A stretch of 64,000 bases of DNA from Tabrizicola fusiformis. GTDB lineage: Bacteria; Pseudomonadota; Alphaproteobacteria; Rhodobacterales; Rhodobacteraceae. How positions within the stretch are numbered: position 1 is the first letter of the stretch; every line of letters begins with the position of its first letter. Below the pieces are notes generated by a model. That model was not told where the DNA came from. It did no database searches and saw only the letters and a list, made by a program, of their open reading frames with translations. The position numbers and the translations under genes are program-made. Where the stretch lies: positions 223,843 to 287,842 of the forward strand of contig NZ_JABUHN010000007.1 in assembly GCF_013328815.1 (NCBI RefSeq), written 5' to 3'. Shown here in pieces: positions 63,993 to 64,000 of this stretch.

Positions 63993-64000
63993 GACCTGCA
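63985..64000 (+). CDS. Start of a further tail-region gene, cut by window edge
   Basis: ATG 63985 with AAGGAG upstream opens MAETC and runs off the window; it overlaps the previous stop by 8 nt. Family unknown. Confidence 0.5.

Larger units (their letters stand above)
36600..64000 (+). mobile_element. Mu-like transposable prophage, left part; right end outside window
   Basis: The order left end, repressor (leftward), early genes, MuA, MuB, small early genes, gemA, terminase, gp29, gp30, gpG, gpI/Z, gpT, gp36-gp38 follows phage Mu. The tail module is of siphovirus type, as reported for RcapMu of Rhodobacter capsulatus. The left boundary is approximate: host DNA extends at least to 36555 and phage-type repeats begin near 36632. 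The window ends inside the tail genes, so the right end and target-site duplication cannot be seen. A deletion at about 47020 makes the element probably defective. Confidence 0.88.

Overview
The window is GC-rich, densely packed DNA from an alphaproteobacterium, most likely of the Rhodobacteraceae/Paracoccaceae. The gene families, the 4-nt ATGA/GTGA gene overlaps and the RcapMu-like prophage all point that way. It has two halves: host chromosome with carbohydrate catabolism and ion transport (1 to about 36.6 kb), and a Mu-like transposable prophage (about 36.6 kb to the right edge, where it continues).

Region 1 (1-19.4 kb) is an amino-sugar catabolic cluster. A RidA-family protein and NagB lead rightward. 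A leftward operon encodes an RpiR/SIS regulator, an SDR, a cytoplasmic GH20 beta-N-acetylhexosaminidase, an M81 (MlrC-like) metallopeptidase, an MFS carrier and a CutC-family protein. A divergent rightward operon encodes an NTF2-like protein, a second M81 protein, a D-threonine-aldolase/DSD-like PLP enzyme, NagA and a ROK kinase. It is followed by a Gfo/Idh oxidoreductase and a MalFGEK-type ABC importer. Together they can import a GlcNAc-containing oligomer, hydrolyse it inside the cell and feed GlcNAc through kinase, deacetylase and deaminase to fructose-6-P. The two M81 proteins and the PLP enzyme suggest that the natural substrate carries amino-acid or amide groups. Related GTGAAA-type operator candidates lie upstream of all three transcription units.

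Region 2 (19.4-25.3 kb) is a six-gene Mrp/Pha-type multisubunit cation/proton antiporter operon on the minus strand, with fused A and B subunits. Region 3 (25.6-36.5 kb) is a second sugar or sugar-acid locus: a mannitol-dehydrogenase-family reductase, a GntR/FCD repressor, a zinc dehydrogenase, an RbsABC-type importer, two SDRs, an UxaA-family dehydratase, a rhamnose/fucose mutarotase and an FAH-family hydrolase. It looks like a non-phosphorylative L-fucose/L-galactonate-type pathway and ends in a clear intrinsic terminator. A shared 11-mer marks both promoters as likely targets of the GntR protein.

Region 4 (about 36.6-64.0 kb) is the prophage: a left end with repeated sites, a degenerate S24-type repressor facing an operator array, early genes, ParB-like protein, MuA transposase, MuB, small early genes and a truncated gemA. 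The gemA stub runs straight into the C-terminal third of the large terminase, so at least the small terminase and the terminase ATPase domain are missing and the prophage is probably defective. The rest of the head and tail genes follow: portal, head morphogenesis protein with a C-terminal toxin-like nuclease domain, gpG, protease/scaffold, decoration protein, major head protein, a structured intergenic RNA, neck proteins, tail tube, frameshifted tail chaperone, tape measure and tail tip. The tail is of siphovirus type, unlike phage Mu.
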